From contig OY986967.1 of NCBI GenBank assembly GCA_963920575.1, positions 10,658,061 through 10,722,060 on the forward strand: a stretch of 64,000 nt of DNA. Direction: 5' to 3'. This DNA is from Narthecium ossifragum. Lineage: Eukaryota; Streptophyta; Magnoliopsida; Dioscoreales; Nartheciaceae. Under the pieces are notes generated by a model, which was not told the origin of the DNA, did not search any database, and saw nothing but the letters and a program-made list of their open reading frames with translations. Below are positions 36,101 through 47,638 of the stretch, in pieces. The first letter of the stretch is position 1; every line of letters begins with the position of its first letter. The position numbers were made by a program, and so were the translations under genes.

Positions 36101-37179
36101 ACAAAGCATGCATCAACAAAACCAGACAACACACGGCAGCAGGGAACAAAACAGAGGCATATCATCGATGTACATGGCAGCGAGGAAAAACCGATCAAAA
36201 GCAGCAAAATCAGGGAATCAAGGCGTAACCTCAGAGAAGGGAATAAAACACCACGGCAATCACTAAACCTGAGCTACCGATTTGAAGGAAGAGGAGAACA
36301 TCACAAGAGCCAAGACCATAGGGCATCAACACCAACAAACCACGGGAAACAGAGCAGAAGCAACAATCCCCAGCTACCAGCAAAGAGAAGAAGAAAACCT
36401 CACAGAGATCCTAGGCTAAACCCAGTTACTACCAGCCAATCCAAAAGCGGACTTCATAAGGTTCGAAGGGAAGAAGATCGGCAAGGGGAAGAGCAGAGAT
36501 CCAAATCCGTGCAAACCCAAGAGGGAAGGAAAACCCAGGACATGGGAAGAATCCAACAGACACGTCGGAGGATCTAAGCATAGCATCAGAGAATGGCGAC
36601 AAAACACCAACAGTAACCATAGATTTAAGCAACGGCATGCAATGAAGGAGGAAGAGCATCAACAGAGAAGCCACGAAATCAACAACCAGAGAATCATGCA
36701 TCAAGCCAACCTATTTTAGCCTAGTAGAGCCTAATCAAAAGATTAGATCAGAAACCCTACCTCTGGGCGTCGAGATCTTCTCTTCTCCAGCCGATCGTCG
36801 AGCTCTCTGTCGTCGCCGTCGACCTCTCCGTCTCCACCGCAGTCGCCGGGCTTGTCGTCATTGAAGAAGAAAGCCCAGCCGCCGTCGCCAAGCCTCTCTC
36901 CGGCCGCCTCTTCGGCCGCGGGACTCTCTCTTCTCTCCCCGATCGCGTCGCCACCTCTCTCACTCTCTATCGGGCGGAAACCCTCACGGAGGAAAGGAAA
37001 GGAAAAGGGCTCTTATTATTGAACGGCTCGAGATTAGATCTTGGCCATCTGATCAACCGGATCTGATCCTAGCCGCTCAAATCTCGATCCTTACGATCGA
37101 GCCCAGATCCTCCGAGCTATGGTGCTCCTAATAATCTAGTCAAGCACATACATCATTACAAGGCCGTGTGTGCGCTACG

Positions 37180-39705
37180 TGTGAGGACCCGTACCTCCAA
37201 CCTGGTCCGACCGCGTTAGGTCGAGGGTCTGGGTTTGTAGTTTGGCTCGGTTGGCCTTGGGATGCGATCGGTTGATCGCATCGCTGTTTTTGACACCAGT
37301 GGCATTTTGGTAAATATGCTCCCTGGTGGTCAGTTTCACACCCGCGTTACACACATGGCCTTTGATTGATATATGTGTTTGATTAGGACCTTTAGGGCGC
37401 TTCCGATCGGAAGATCGGAGCTCGATCGGTCGGACTCGTGAGCGAGTCAGTGGGTTTTGACCCGTTGGATCAATCCGGCCCGTTAACGGCCTGTTGGTGG
37501 GGCCAGTTGGAGCAGTTGAGCTCCACCTTACCCCCTTCTTCTTCTCCTCCTTTCTCCTGGTTTCTTTTCTTTCCTCCTGCCGTTCTTCTTCTTCTTCTCT
37601 CCAACCAGCTGGGAGCTAGGGCATCGGCATGCGGCTTCCACGGAGCGAATCTTCGCGGCTCGACTGGCTGGACGCGCGGAGGAGCTTCCCTGCTTGCCCA
37701 GGTAGGTGTTCTACCTCGATCTCGCGATCGGGTTCTACTAGGTTAGGTTGTATGTGATTTTTGCTGTGGAATACCTCGTAGAATGCTTATAGCTCTTTGC
37801 ATATGTGGTGTGCTTCTTTCCCTTGTATTCTTACACTGTGAATCTGGGTTTTTATCATTCGTTTCCCGTATTGTCGAAGCTTGGTCGGTTTTTGTCCATT
37901 TTCCACCTAGATAGGATATTTCGAGATTTAACCGTCGAAAACGGGATTTCTTTGCATCATTGGATTCTCCATAGTTAAATACACTTACCTACAAAGTTTC
38001 ATTGTTTTCAAACATGTTTTGATCCTTGAAAACCTAGAAATAGGATTTCTGGCATGTTGCGTCGCGAGCTCGACGGTCGATCGGTGTATCGACCGTCAAG
38101 CTCGACGGTCGATCGATGTATCGACCACCAGGCTTTAATATGCTTACTCTGGGCCTGACGGTCGACCGTCGAATCGACCGTCGCATCGTCCGTCAGGCTC
38201 TGTCGGGATTTTGGCCTCCCACGGTCGATAGATCGATCGACCGTGGGACTTACCTCTTTTTCATCCCGCCTCACGGTCGACTGTCGGATCGACCGTCGCA
38301 TCGTCCGTGAGGCTCTGTCTCATTTTGGGCTCTCGAGGTCGATGGGCCGATCGACCGTCGTCCATGTGGTTTTCTTTGCTTTGGCTCCACGGTCGACCGT
38401 GACATCGACCGTGGCCTCACGGTCGATGCACGGATCGACCGTCGTATCGACCATGAGCGCCTGAACAGTGTTTTCTGGCTTTCTTTAATTGGCTTTCGTT
38501 CATGATAGATGCCCAATCATGTTGGGAAGTATACATGATGGTTTTCACGGGATTTTCAAGGGTTTTCTATTGAGATAAGGAATTGAATCGGGCGTTTGCC
38601 TTCCGATGGATTTATGGATGGTTTTCGAGTATGATCAATCTTTAATACATGTTGGATGGTAGGTCAATGCTTATTTGAATGCTTAGCCATTAGCTAGCTA
38701 TGAGTGCTAGCTAATAGGAAATTGTGGAACCTTAGCCCTTGCCGGCGAGTGTCGAGGGCTATTGTATATCTGCTGGACTCTTATAACTGATGATGTGGCA
38801 TGTAGAGTCATCTAGGATAGATGTTTGCCTAAGCTCATGCATTGTATACATTAGAAGCATTTGAGGTTAGGCGGGCGATGGTTTGGGTCGCCGATCCGAG
38901 GCTCTCGGGTAGCTCGGATCTAGCCTTAGGGCCGTGGCTGGGTAGTCAGGAATAGGATGTGATCTTGTATCATTTGAATCTATGTGATTGAGGATTGCGA
39001 TAGTTGGCTTGAATCAGTGTTGGAGGTTTAGAGGTCGTGTTGTCTTCCAAAGCCAAGTGCTAAGGATGGATGTTGATGCGTTCCCGACGTGTTTCCCCAA
39101 GGCTTGGTATTCCAGTTTGGGTAAGGGTGATCCTGCTTGTTACTGTTCCTTGGCCTCCTGGTAACTTGCTCAGGAGAGAGGTTTCATGACAGGAGCCCTT
39201 GGGACATCAACTGGGTTATGGGACCCGTGGCATCCGTTAGACTTAGGCTGGGAGGCAACACTGTTGTTGTTTTCCTCCTTTCAATGTGCCGTAGAGTAGA
39301 ACCCTACTGAGCTTATCGCTCATTCCTACCCAGGCTGCGTTTGCAGGTGCAGGCGGCAGTTCTTCGTCCGTGGAGCCGGCGAGATCAGCTTTGGTGGCGC
39401 GACTACATCCAGAGGTGTTTGAGGTTGTTGGAGGATCGACTGTTGTACTTTTGACAGATTTTGTAAATTATGTATATTCGAGGAACTCTGAGATTATTGT
39501 ATAATATTCTTTCATTGGAAGATTTGTATCAAATATTGAATCAGTACAACATGATGTTATGTAAATTGAATTTCTGTTTCACCTCTGGAATACTTCGTTT
39601 AAGTTTTTCTTTAATTCCGCTTTGTATCGCGCCAGCTGGAGATGAATAGTGTAGGTTTCCCCTCACGCCTCGGCTCAGATGGGTTTTCTGGGTCGGGGTG
39701 TGACA
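37180..39705 (+). repeat. Solo LTR, family LTR-D (copy D4), nested in D3
   Basis: 2,526 bp, beginning TGTGAGGACCCGTACC and ending GGGGTGTGACA, with CTACG on both sides (37175-37179, 39706-39710). Opposite orientation to its host copy, so the two sides form an inverted pair. Dyad cluster at 38060-38460, mainly of the ACGGTCGAT...ATCGACCGT flavour. Confidence 0.93.
38060..38460. repeat. Dyad cluster, ACGGTCGAT/ATCGACCGT flavour, in LTR-D4
   Basis: At least six facing pairs such as ACGGTCGATCGGTG-TATCGACCGTC and CACGGTCGAC-CATCGACCGTG. The core is that of other clusters but the flanking letters differ, so each locus has its own variant. Confidence 0.85.
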
Positions 39706-40097
39706 CTACGCGTGTGTGAAACCAACTCCGCCTAGGGTAATTTACCAAATTACCCCCGGAGCCGCAACGATCAAAGGAGATCGCGAAGCAAAGCCAACCG
39801 AGCCAAACCAACCGAACCAGACCCTCGACCAACGCGGTCGGACCAGGTTGGAGGTACGGGTCCTCACAGCATAAGTATAAGGTTCAGGAAAAAAGTGGTT
39901 CCTAATAGGGTCTTCTCTATTGTGATTATTCTCGTTTCCCCCACCATTTCCATCAAGGTGTCCTATTAAGGCCATTGGGCAGGAAGGTAAAAGAACAAGA
40001 AAAACAAAAACAGAAAATCAGAGGAGAGGAGAAAACCACGGAATTTAACAACTTGAAACTAAAAATTTTAAATTTAGAAAACTCAAATGACCACGTC

Positions 40098-40175
40098 AGA
40101 ACCGATCGATCGGTTTCTGGACCGATCCGTCGAAGTTACCAGCGATCAGTCGCTCCCTTTTCCGATCCGTCGGTC
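40098..40175. repeat. Dyad cluster in the 5' leader of element 2
   Basis: ACCGATCGATCGGTTT, ACCGATCCGTCG and TCCGATCCGTCGGTCT lie between the primer site and the gag start on the element's strand. Confidence 0.7.
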
Positions 40176-40360
40176 TCTGGCCGCAAGTTACTATCTTATT
40201 TCGAGGAAAATTGTTCCAAGGCTAGAAAAATATCAGAAAATTGTGAGAAAAATTACTACGAATTAGAAAATAAGGGAAGGAAAAATATGAAGTCTAAAAA
40301 CCTAATTATACGAAGAAAAAAAAAGAGTTGAGAGAAAATCAATCAATTATCCATCAAAAT

Positions 40361-40378
40361 TCCCCGGCAACGGCGCCA
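40361..40378 (-). other. Primer binding site of element 2, tRNA-Asp type
   Basis: Minus strand TGGCGCCGTTGCCGGGGA, five bases inside the 5' LTR. This primer type is usual for Athila/Tat Gypsy elements. Confidence 0.88.
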
Positions 40379-40383
40379 AAAAT

Positions 40384-41844
40384 TGATCGCTTACAAACGT
40401 TGTCGTTAAAACGTTACAAACTCAATCAAATATAAAATTTATAATCCTTATTCAATCACTACACTACTAGGTAGAATAGCAGTGAAGTCCGGCGTCGAAC
40501 CACAGGGAATTTACCAGGAAATATTGAATTCAATTCTCAAACCCTAAATCTAAGCAAAAGAAGCAATGATAAGTTTGAATTAACGAAAACTATCTAATGA
40601 AAGCAAGTAAAAGTTGTTAAACTAATGTGAGAGATACTTAGGGTTTACTCAATCCACCTTAGTTTCACTTTCTGTATTCTTCAGTTATCCTCTTATCTCC
40701 TTCTCTAAACATTATGGATCATACGGCTACAAGCTCACATGAATCTCTAAAATAAGATTTATGTTCCTAACGGCATAACCTATCTTTCTTGACATAGATT
40801 GTCTTCGGTCCTATAATTAGTTTAAGTTATACTACTCCTAATGACCTTGGCACAACCTATCCTAGCTTAGCATAGCCTATCTCACTAGCAAACCATAAAT
40901 CACATGAAAACCATCCTATGAATCTCTATAATCAATCACAAAAATCATGTAGGACTGAAAGCACGTCAAGGGAACTCTGTTCCTTCAACTCTATTAACAA
41001 TAAAAAGCAAATTCATAGGATTATGTCTTGAGAAGAATACAAGATTCAAACCAAAGAATATAAAAAGTTACACTAGAGTTTCATGAGATCCCTAAGTTTA
41101 GAAATTAGCTACTTATCTCTTGAGAAAGATTCATAGGTGTTGGGAAGGAAGCCATTGATCCCCGCGGAAAGATCTCCGTCTTCAAACCCTAGCCTTCTCC
41201 TTTTTCTCTCTGATTTTTCTCCCCCCAAAGATCAGAAATTCGGATGGAATACTCCTATTTATAGGAGAACTCCCGAAATTAGGGTTTTGGGTTGAGTTGG
41301 ACCTCTAGTGCAACTCGGATTTCCTTGTTTAATTCTGACAGTCTCTTCCGGTCTCGACTGGGTTCAATTCGTCCGGAATTTGGAAATATGCTCAACATAC
41401 AAGATGTAGATTAGGAAGCCTTCTGTCCTTTCCCAAAGATTTGACATTATTTAGACTTATCTGCAATATTTGGCGAATATTCTCCTGAGCATAGACGGAC
41501 CAGTTTCCCAGCATCAATTTACCTTCATATTCTTGAAAACTGCTATTAATTTATCCAGAATCTCGCAAAAGTGTTAAACATAAAAGTTGTGCATCTTGAC
41601 GTCTTCTACCACATACTAACTTTCCAGACTATTTGGACTCATACAGAATTTATAGTAAATATTCTCCTGACAGGCGATGAAGCAGTTTTTATCACATAAA
41701 TTCATCCTTTTAGTCGAATTTCTTGTATTTCTTCTCAAATCATGATTAAATCTGAAATCAACTAACAAACAATTACGTACAACTACTCTAGGCCTAACAA
41801 AGGTAATTTAAGGGGTTTAATAATGAATATTTAGTGACTCATCA
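40384..41844 (-). repeat. 5' LTR of Athila-like element 2
   Basis: Partner of 26768-28227, with the minus-strand TATA box at 41256-41263. Few substitutions separate the two LTRs. Confidence 0.93.
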
Positions 41845-42003
41845 GGCGGCCGAGTTCAATGGGGAGGAGACAAAGTATATACCCAATCGTTAGAAGCAGT
41901 AATAATTCCCTCATAAAAGAATGAAATCCTTTGCTTTAGAAAGGATACCATCATAAAGGCATGGATTCCTTCATCTTTCTCTCCGCCCTTGCCCTTGCCC
42001 TTG

Positions 42004-43750
42004 TGATGAGTGCATGAAAGTGCATTCTGAACAACCTTAAAACCATCTCAATTGCTATATCTTCACCCTTAATCAACTTCTTTAGCACTATTTTTATACT
42101 TTTATATGCTTCACATAGTTCTTTGGAAAATGCAGGAAATTGGAGCTAAAAGAAGCTGAAAAGAGTATATCGATCAAATTCAACAATTAATCTGTACCTG
42201 CTCATGAAGAACCAGATGATGTGCCATATATGATTGGAAAGCTCTTGAAGTCTAGATTCTGGGAAATTTTACGGTTTGTGATTCCGAGTTTCCTAGAGGA
42301 AGTTACGGCAATTTCAGTACCGATGCGCAGTCTGAATGGCAGAAGGGAAAATAAGCTGGAAGTCCGAGCGATCCGCCGATCGATCGGACCTCACAGAATC
42401 GTGACAGAACATGTGTTTTTTGGCTGAACATGGTCCGATCGATCCCTCCATCGCTCCTATAGGGTCCGATCGATCCGACACCAATGGTCCGATCGATCGG
42501 ACTCGGAAAAAGCCAAAAACAGCGGATTTTTACTCATCCGATCGATCCAACACTCATAATTCGATCGATCGGACTTGGGAATTAAAGGGTGACAGAACGT
42601 ATGCTTTTTAGAGGAGCAGAGTTCGATCGATCCGTCCATCGATCGGACTCGGGCGTAAATAGAAGATTGGAGATTTCAAGAGACCGATCGATCCAACATC
42701 CCGAGAAGGATCGATCGGACTTGCCCAGTGACGAAAATTAACGGTTTTGATTAATCCGAGTTTACTAATTCTTGGACCCTATAAATAGGAAACTTAGGGC
42801 TAATCAAAGGGGACTTCTGGGACGTTTTTGGAGGCTCTTTCTGGACGTTTTTCCAAGGGAAGAAGATGAAGACATCTCCATCCATGGCCGAGTAATCCGC
42901 GGGCATGGCGGATGGATGATCTAGCGAGGATTAGGGTTTCTTCTCCAACAATGGTTCATAGTTTTTAATCTTAATTGTTAAACTCTTTTCTATGTATTGG
43001 ATCTTCAAATATTATTTTCAGATTATGGATTTCTATGTGGTTAAACATTATTATAAATCCAGTCATGCTTCTTTTATGATATTGTCATCCCATAGTTATC
43101 TCTTTTGATTCTCCTACCGCGTCTCATGAGACCTTTGCTATGCATTGCCCGTAGTGACAGCTGGTATTGTGTATTCTTAGGGATCTGGTTAGATAAGGTT
43201 GGGGCTCTATACCGTGAGATCTTTGCTACTTATTGCTGATTGTGAGAGTTGGTATTGTGTATTCTTAGAGATTCGGTTAGAGTTAGGGCTTTGTCCCGAT
43301 GAACTTTTGCTGCGCGTTGCCTGTAGTGACAGCCGGTATCGTGTATTCTTAGGTTTAGTTGGATGAAGTTAGAACTATAAAAAGGAGGAACCAATCATAG
43401 AAAGAGACATTTATATTTTATCAGATTCATAATTCTATATCTTCCGGTTAAGGCGATTGGGATGTGAATCCCTTAACTGAGTACCATATGAACCATTGAG
43501 AAGAGAAGAACCTAAATCCGAGTGACGTGATTCCTGAAGCCTAGCCTCATTCAAATCCTGATTTCTTTGTTACCTTTATCTTACCATTACATCTTCGATC
43601 TATTTTCTTAACTTTTATCGCTCTTGATTGTTTTCAATTTATTGTTATTTGTATTTCTGGATCTTTCCTGCTTGTCTCTCTGTGGGATTCGACCTCTCTT
43701 ATGCTGTACTGCACCGCGACCGCTGTGCGTGACACATTTGAGCGACATCA
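42004..43750 (+). repeat. Solo LTR of the Athila-like element 1 family
   Basis: 1,747 bp, TGATGAGTGC...GCGACATCA, with perfect CCTTG copies on both sides (41999-42003, 43751-43755). It is the reverse orientation of the LTRs at 45348-47100 and 58402-60177. TATA-type CCTATAAATAGG near 42780. Dyad cluster at 42366-42725. No internal region; the 41845-42003 spacer to element 2 holds nothing recognisable. Confidence 0.93.
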
Positions 43751-43992
43751 CCTTGCGCCTGCCAACGAGAGGAGAGAGAGATGGGGGAGAGGGCGAGGGG
43801 AAGCATGTCAAAGACAAAGGAAGCATAGAGTGGGAATATGGGAGACCGGATATTACAAGGTATTTCTTCAAATATTTCCAGGCATCTCTTTAAATATGAC
43901 CATGTATTACATGAATTATATTACAAGGTATTTGTTGAAGGATATTACCAGGTATTTCGTGAAACATTACCAGGTATTCCTTGAAATATTAG

Positions 43993-44217
43993 CAGATGGG
44001 AGGCGGACATCATGGCCACCGTGGCAGAGCTCCGCCTCCGAGAGTGGATGGAGAGAGAGTGAGAGAGTGGGTGGAGAGAGATGGAGAGAGATGGAGAGAT
44101 AGAGAGATGGAGAGAGATGAGAAGCCTACGTCAGCATAAAGGAAAGATTGAATCCGATTCTAAGTATTCTAGAATCGGATTCAATTTTATAAGGAATACT
44201 TCAAATTTATAAGGATT
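43993..44217. repeat. Left arm of an inverted repeat flanking LTR3
   Basis: GA-rich then AT-rich sequence (AGCAGATGG, GTGGGTGGAGAGAGATGG, AATACTTCAAATTTA) that is roughly the reverse complement of 60762-60965 (TAAATTTGAAGTATT, CCATCTC and CTCCACCCACTCTCTC, CCATCTGCT). The arms face each other across the LTR3 insertion, as expected of a foldback or inverted-repeat element that received it. Confidence 0.5.
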
Positions 44218-45347
44218 TGATGTGCTGTCGTAGGCACTCAAAAATAAAACCAATACTCGTTAAAATAAATGTAGTAGTGCGAGTACGAGTCGATCCCACG
44301 AAAAGTGTCTAGCCTAGGTTTCGTGCCTAGTGACAAAGATGGGGGGTTTTGAATATAATGGAAACAAATAAGAAACAATATAAAGCGAAGAATCGGAATT
44401 AATCACGAGAACAAATCTTGGTCTGAATCAACATCCACTATCGGAATCTTTATAGCTGATCATTAATGCAAGTATATATCAATCCACACCTTGAATATTC
44501 ACCGTTCGAATTAAATTTGAATCTCTCCTTGATCATAGTTAATTAGAAACAAGCGATCCAATTAACCCTAACTACTAAACAACCTAAGACAAGCGCTATA
44601 GATTTAATCTAGTAGCAACCTTAAGAATAGGGAGATCGATGAAGCTAAACAACACAAGCACAAGCGGTTGCATTTAATCTAGTCGAACGTTCTTCCTAAG
44701 ATCTAACAATCTCTGAAACGCAGTAAATCAATAGATCTTAGTTGCTTCGCAGATTAGAGGGATCAAACAATTACGGATTTGAAATCCAACCTAGCAGTAG
44801 ATCACAATGAATAATAAACTAATAGGCCTCCTAGCGATTAAACAAGACAATCATGAATAATTAATCACAGAAGAACATCCAATACTCAAGTATGAATTGA
44901 ACAATAAAAATAGATTAGATCTCACAGTTTCATTAATTCCGAAGTTTCAGTCTCCTCAACCAAGAATTAAGGTTTAGCCACGCAAGGCCATCAAGAACAA
45001 TCCAATCCTTTCAAGAAGAAAGAAGAACCCTAGAAATATAAAAGAAATAGAAAGTAGCAGCAAAAATCCTCTCGAATTCGCCCCCTCAATCCCCAAAAAG
45101 AACCCTATTTATAGCCCATAAGCTTCCCATTCTCGGATTAAATCTGAGCCCTTAATTCTGCAAAGTCGGTTAAGAAAGATCGATCTTTATAGGAAGAAGA
45201 TCGATCTTTTCTTCCCAGATTGTGGCTGCGCCCCGACTCGGATCGATCCCTCCTGGAAAGGGGGATCGATCCCTTTATTCCGGATTTTAGATTTATTCTC
45301 ACGGTCGATTCTCGCATCGACCCTAAGACTGTATCTTTTTAACATAG

Positions 45348-47100
45348 TGATGTCGCTCAAATGTGTCACGCACAGCAGTCGCGGTACAGTACAGCATAAG
45401 AGAGGTCGAATCCCACAGAGAGACAAGCAGGAAAGATCCAGAAACACATATAACAATGAATTGAAAATAATCAAGAACTTGAGAAGTAACTAAATTAGAT
45501 CAAAGGATTTAATTATAATATAAGGTTAACTAAGGATATCAGGATTTTGAATGAGGCTAGGCTTCAGGAATCACTTCACTCGGATTAAGGTTCTTCTCTT
45601 CTCAAGGGTTCATAAGATACTCAGTTAAAGGATTCACATCCCAATCACCTTAACCGGAAGATATAGAATTATGAATCTAATAAAATATAAATGTCTCTTT
45701 CTATGGTTGGTTCTTCCTTGTTATAGTTCTAACTTCATCCAACTCAAACCTAAGAATACACGATACCGGCTGTCACTACAGGCAACGCGCAGCAAAAGTT
45801 CATCGGGACAAAGCCCTAACTCTATCTAACCAGATCTCTAAGAATACACAATACCAACTCTCACAATCGGCAATGCATAGCAAAGATTTCACGGATAGAG
45901 CCCCAACCTTGCCTTACAAGATCCCTAAGAATACACAATACCAGTTGTCACTACGGGCAATGCATAGCAAAGGTCTCGTGAGACGCGATAGGAGAATCAA
46001 AAGAGAAGACTATGGGATTATAAGATCATGAAAGAAGCATGACTGGATTCATAATATTAATCATCCACATAGAAATCTATAATCTGAAAATAATATTTGA
46101 AGATCCAATACATAGAAAAGAGTTAACAATAAAGATTAAAAACTATGAACCATTGTTGGAGTAGAAGCCCTAATCCTCGCTAGATCATCCGTCCGCCATG
46201 CCCCTTGATTACTCGGCCATGGATGGAGATTCCTCCATCTTCTTCCCTTGGAGAACGTCCAGCAAAAGCCTCCAAAAACGTCCAAGAAGTCCCCCTTTGA
46301 TTAGCCCTAAGTTTCCTATTTATAGAGTCCAAGAATTAGTAAACTCGGATTAATCAAAACCGTTGATTTTCGTCACTGGGCAAGTCCGATCGATCCTTCT
46401 CGGGATGTTGGATCGATCGGTCTCTTGAAATCTCCAATCCTCTATTTACGCCCGAGTCCGATCGATGGACGGATCGATCGAACTCTGCTCCTCTAAAAAG
46501 CATACGTTCTGTCACCCTTTAATTCCCAAGTCCGATCGATCGAATTATGAGTGTTGGATCGATCGGTTGAGTAAAAATCCGCTGTTTTTGGCTTTTTCCG
46601 AGTCCGATCGATCGGACCATTGGTGTCGGATCGATCGGACCCTATAGGAGCGAAGGAGGGATCGATCGGATCATATCCAGCCAAAAAATGCATGTTCTGT
46701 CACGATTCTGCGTGGTCCAATCGATCGGCGGATCGCTCGGACTCCCAGCTTATTTTCCTTTCTGCCATTCAGACTGCGCATCGGTACTGAAATTGCCGTA
46801 ACTTCCTCTAGGAAACTCGGAATCACGAACCGTAAAATTCTACAGAATCTAGACTTCAAGAGCTTTCCAACCATATGTGGCACAGCATCTGGTTCTTCAT
46901 GAGAAGGTACAGATTAATTTTTAAATTTGATCCATATACTCTTTTCAGCTTCTTTTAGCTCCAATTTCCTGCATTTTCCAAACAACTATGTGAAGCATAT
47001 AAAAGTATAAAATTAGTAATAAAGATGCTGATTAAGGATAATAATCTAGCAATTGAGATGGTTATAAGGTTGTTCAGAGTGCACTTTCATGCACTCATCA
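45348..47100 (-). repeat. 3' LTR of Athila-like element 1
   Basis: 1,753 bp. Minus-strand TATA box at 46317-46324; the dyad cluster 46383-46745 lies upstream of it, in the promoter-side region. Confidence 0.94.
46383..46745. repeat. Phased dyad cluster in the element 1 LTR
   Basis: About ten ATCGAT-core copies, mostly in facing pairs (AGTCCGATCGATC ... GGATCGATCGG). The AGTCCGATCGAT starts fall at 46383, 46455, 46529 and 46601, i.e. 72, 74 and 72 bp apart, while the sequences between pairs are not obviously alike. The same array lies at 59436-59820 and, reversed, at 42366-42725. Confidence 0.88.
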
Positions 47101-47112
47101 CACCCCCCAACC
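47101..47112 (-). other. Polypurine tract of element 1
   Basis: Minus-strand GGTTGGGGGGTG directly before the 3' LTR. A second copy of the tract (GGTTGGGGGGTG, 48001-48012) lies 900 bp upstream in the element's direction. Confidence 0.8.
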
Positions 47113-47496
47113 AGCTTATTGCTAGTCTCTAGCAATTCAAAGCGCATAGAATATAATTAAGCACACTAACGGTTCAAGGATGTAGACATGCATGATAAAA
47201 ATTCTACCTTATCAAGTCGATAGTGTTTTATGCAGTACAGAGCATGGGAACTTCTTATACTCATACACATACTACCAACACATGAAATCAACTTTTACAC
47301 ATCAAACATGCTAATCACCATCCAGAAGAACACATGTGACGTGACAAATAAATGTTACGTGCAGAGGCAACTTCTACCCACCATTAGTCTAAACACACTA
47401 CTATCTTCATGACCAATCATCCAACCCTCGCACTTTAAGTATAGCATGCTCTTTCTTTGTCTTTTTTTTTTCTTTTCAACTATCAGACACTTTGCC

Positions 47497-47638
47497 TTTT
47501 TACGCGAGCACTCTCCGCTTCTTGAGGCGCAGAGACCTGGTTACTTAGCAAAACACTTAATAGTTTTTTTTTTTTTTTTAGTGGTTCTACCTTTTTACTC
47601 GAGCTCCCTGCTTCCTGAGGCAAGAACACCCGGTTACT
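47497..47638 (-). repeat. Duplicated TTTTACGCGA...GGTTACT module in element 1
   Basis: Copies at 47497-47545 and 47592-47638. On the plus strand each has TTTTTAC(G/T)CGAGC, a CT-rich loop, TGAGGC, then C(C/T)(C/T)GGTTACT. CTC and GAG can pair across the loop in both. Poly-T tracts flank them. Same order and spacing as in element 2. Confidence 0.82.

Larger units (their letters stand above)
34536..39868 (-). repeat. Solo LTR, family LTR-D (copy D3), split by D4
   Basis: Minus-strand ends TGTGAGGACCCG (39868) and GGGCGTGACA (34536), with perfect GCATA copies outside (34531-34535, 39869-39873). About 2.8 kb once the inner copy is discounted. No internal element sequence. Plus-strand stretch 36770-36970 is CT-rich and GC-rich; it gives open frames I do not accept as genes. 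Confidence 0.92.
31021..39975 (-). pseudogene. Athila-like gag-protease of element 2, interrupted
   Basis: Structural capsid region and aspartic protease. Gag opens at 39975 (MALIGHLDGNGGGN), is split by solo LTR D3 at the GCATA site and resumes at 34530 (ASCISPPVITATHYEIKP, SLKDRAKHWFQTL). In-frame stops occur at 34272 and 33672 with homology continuing beyond each (FHEAWKRFTDLLRGCPHHE). Zinc knuckle CALCSSCQHYITDC lies near 33775, followed by a coiled-coil-like stretch (SKIQNSVSRIENQCN). A palindrome cluster lies in the coding sequence at 33018-33100 and a 0.7 kb insertion at 32302-32985. Protease part: ALLDLGGSVNLM (usual DLGAS with Ala changed to Gly) and PIILGRPFLATANACIN. The frame ends at 31021 with nothing of pol. 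Not translatable as one protein. Confidence 0.88.
26768..41844 (-). mobile_element. Athila-like Gypsy element 2, pol-less, with nested insertions
   Basis: Left LTR 26768-28227 and right LTR 40384-41844 are 1,460 and 1,461 bp and nearly identical, with TGAT...ATCA ends and perfect GGCGG target copies (26763-26767, 41845-41849). It reads on the minus strand: 5' LTR at right, tRNA-Asp-type primer site, leader, gag-protease (39975 down to 31021), then a GC-rich block, a duplicated motif and polypurine tracts before the 3' LTR. No reverse transcriptase, RNase H or integrase homology is present, so it could move only with enzymes in trans. About 5.3 kb of it is nested solo LTRs (34536-39868). Confidence 0.92.

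Noticed and set aside
35766..36963. Several minus- and plus-strand frames of 64-124 codons
   Set aside because: Inside solo LTR-D3; Cys/Ser/Leu-rich or Arg-rich by composition, and the region has no coding role in an LTR.
46465..46647. Short frames with DRS-type repeats in LTRs (also 42411-42639, 59542-59770)
   Set aside because: Translations of the ATCGAT dyads. The same peptides appear on both strands because the repeats are palindromic.
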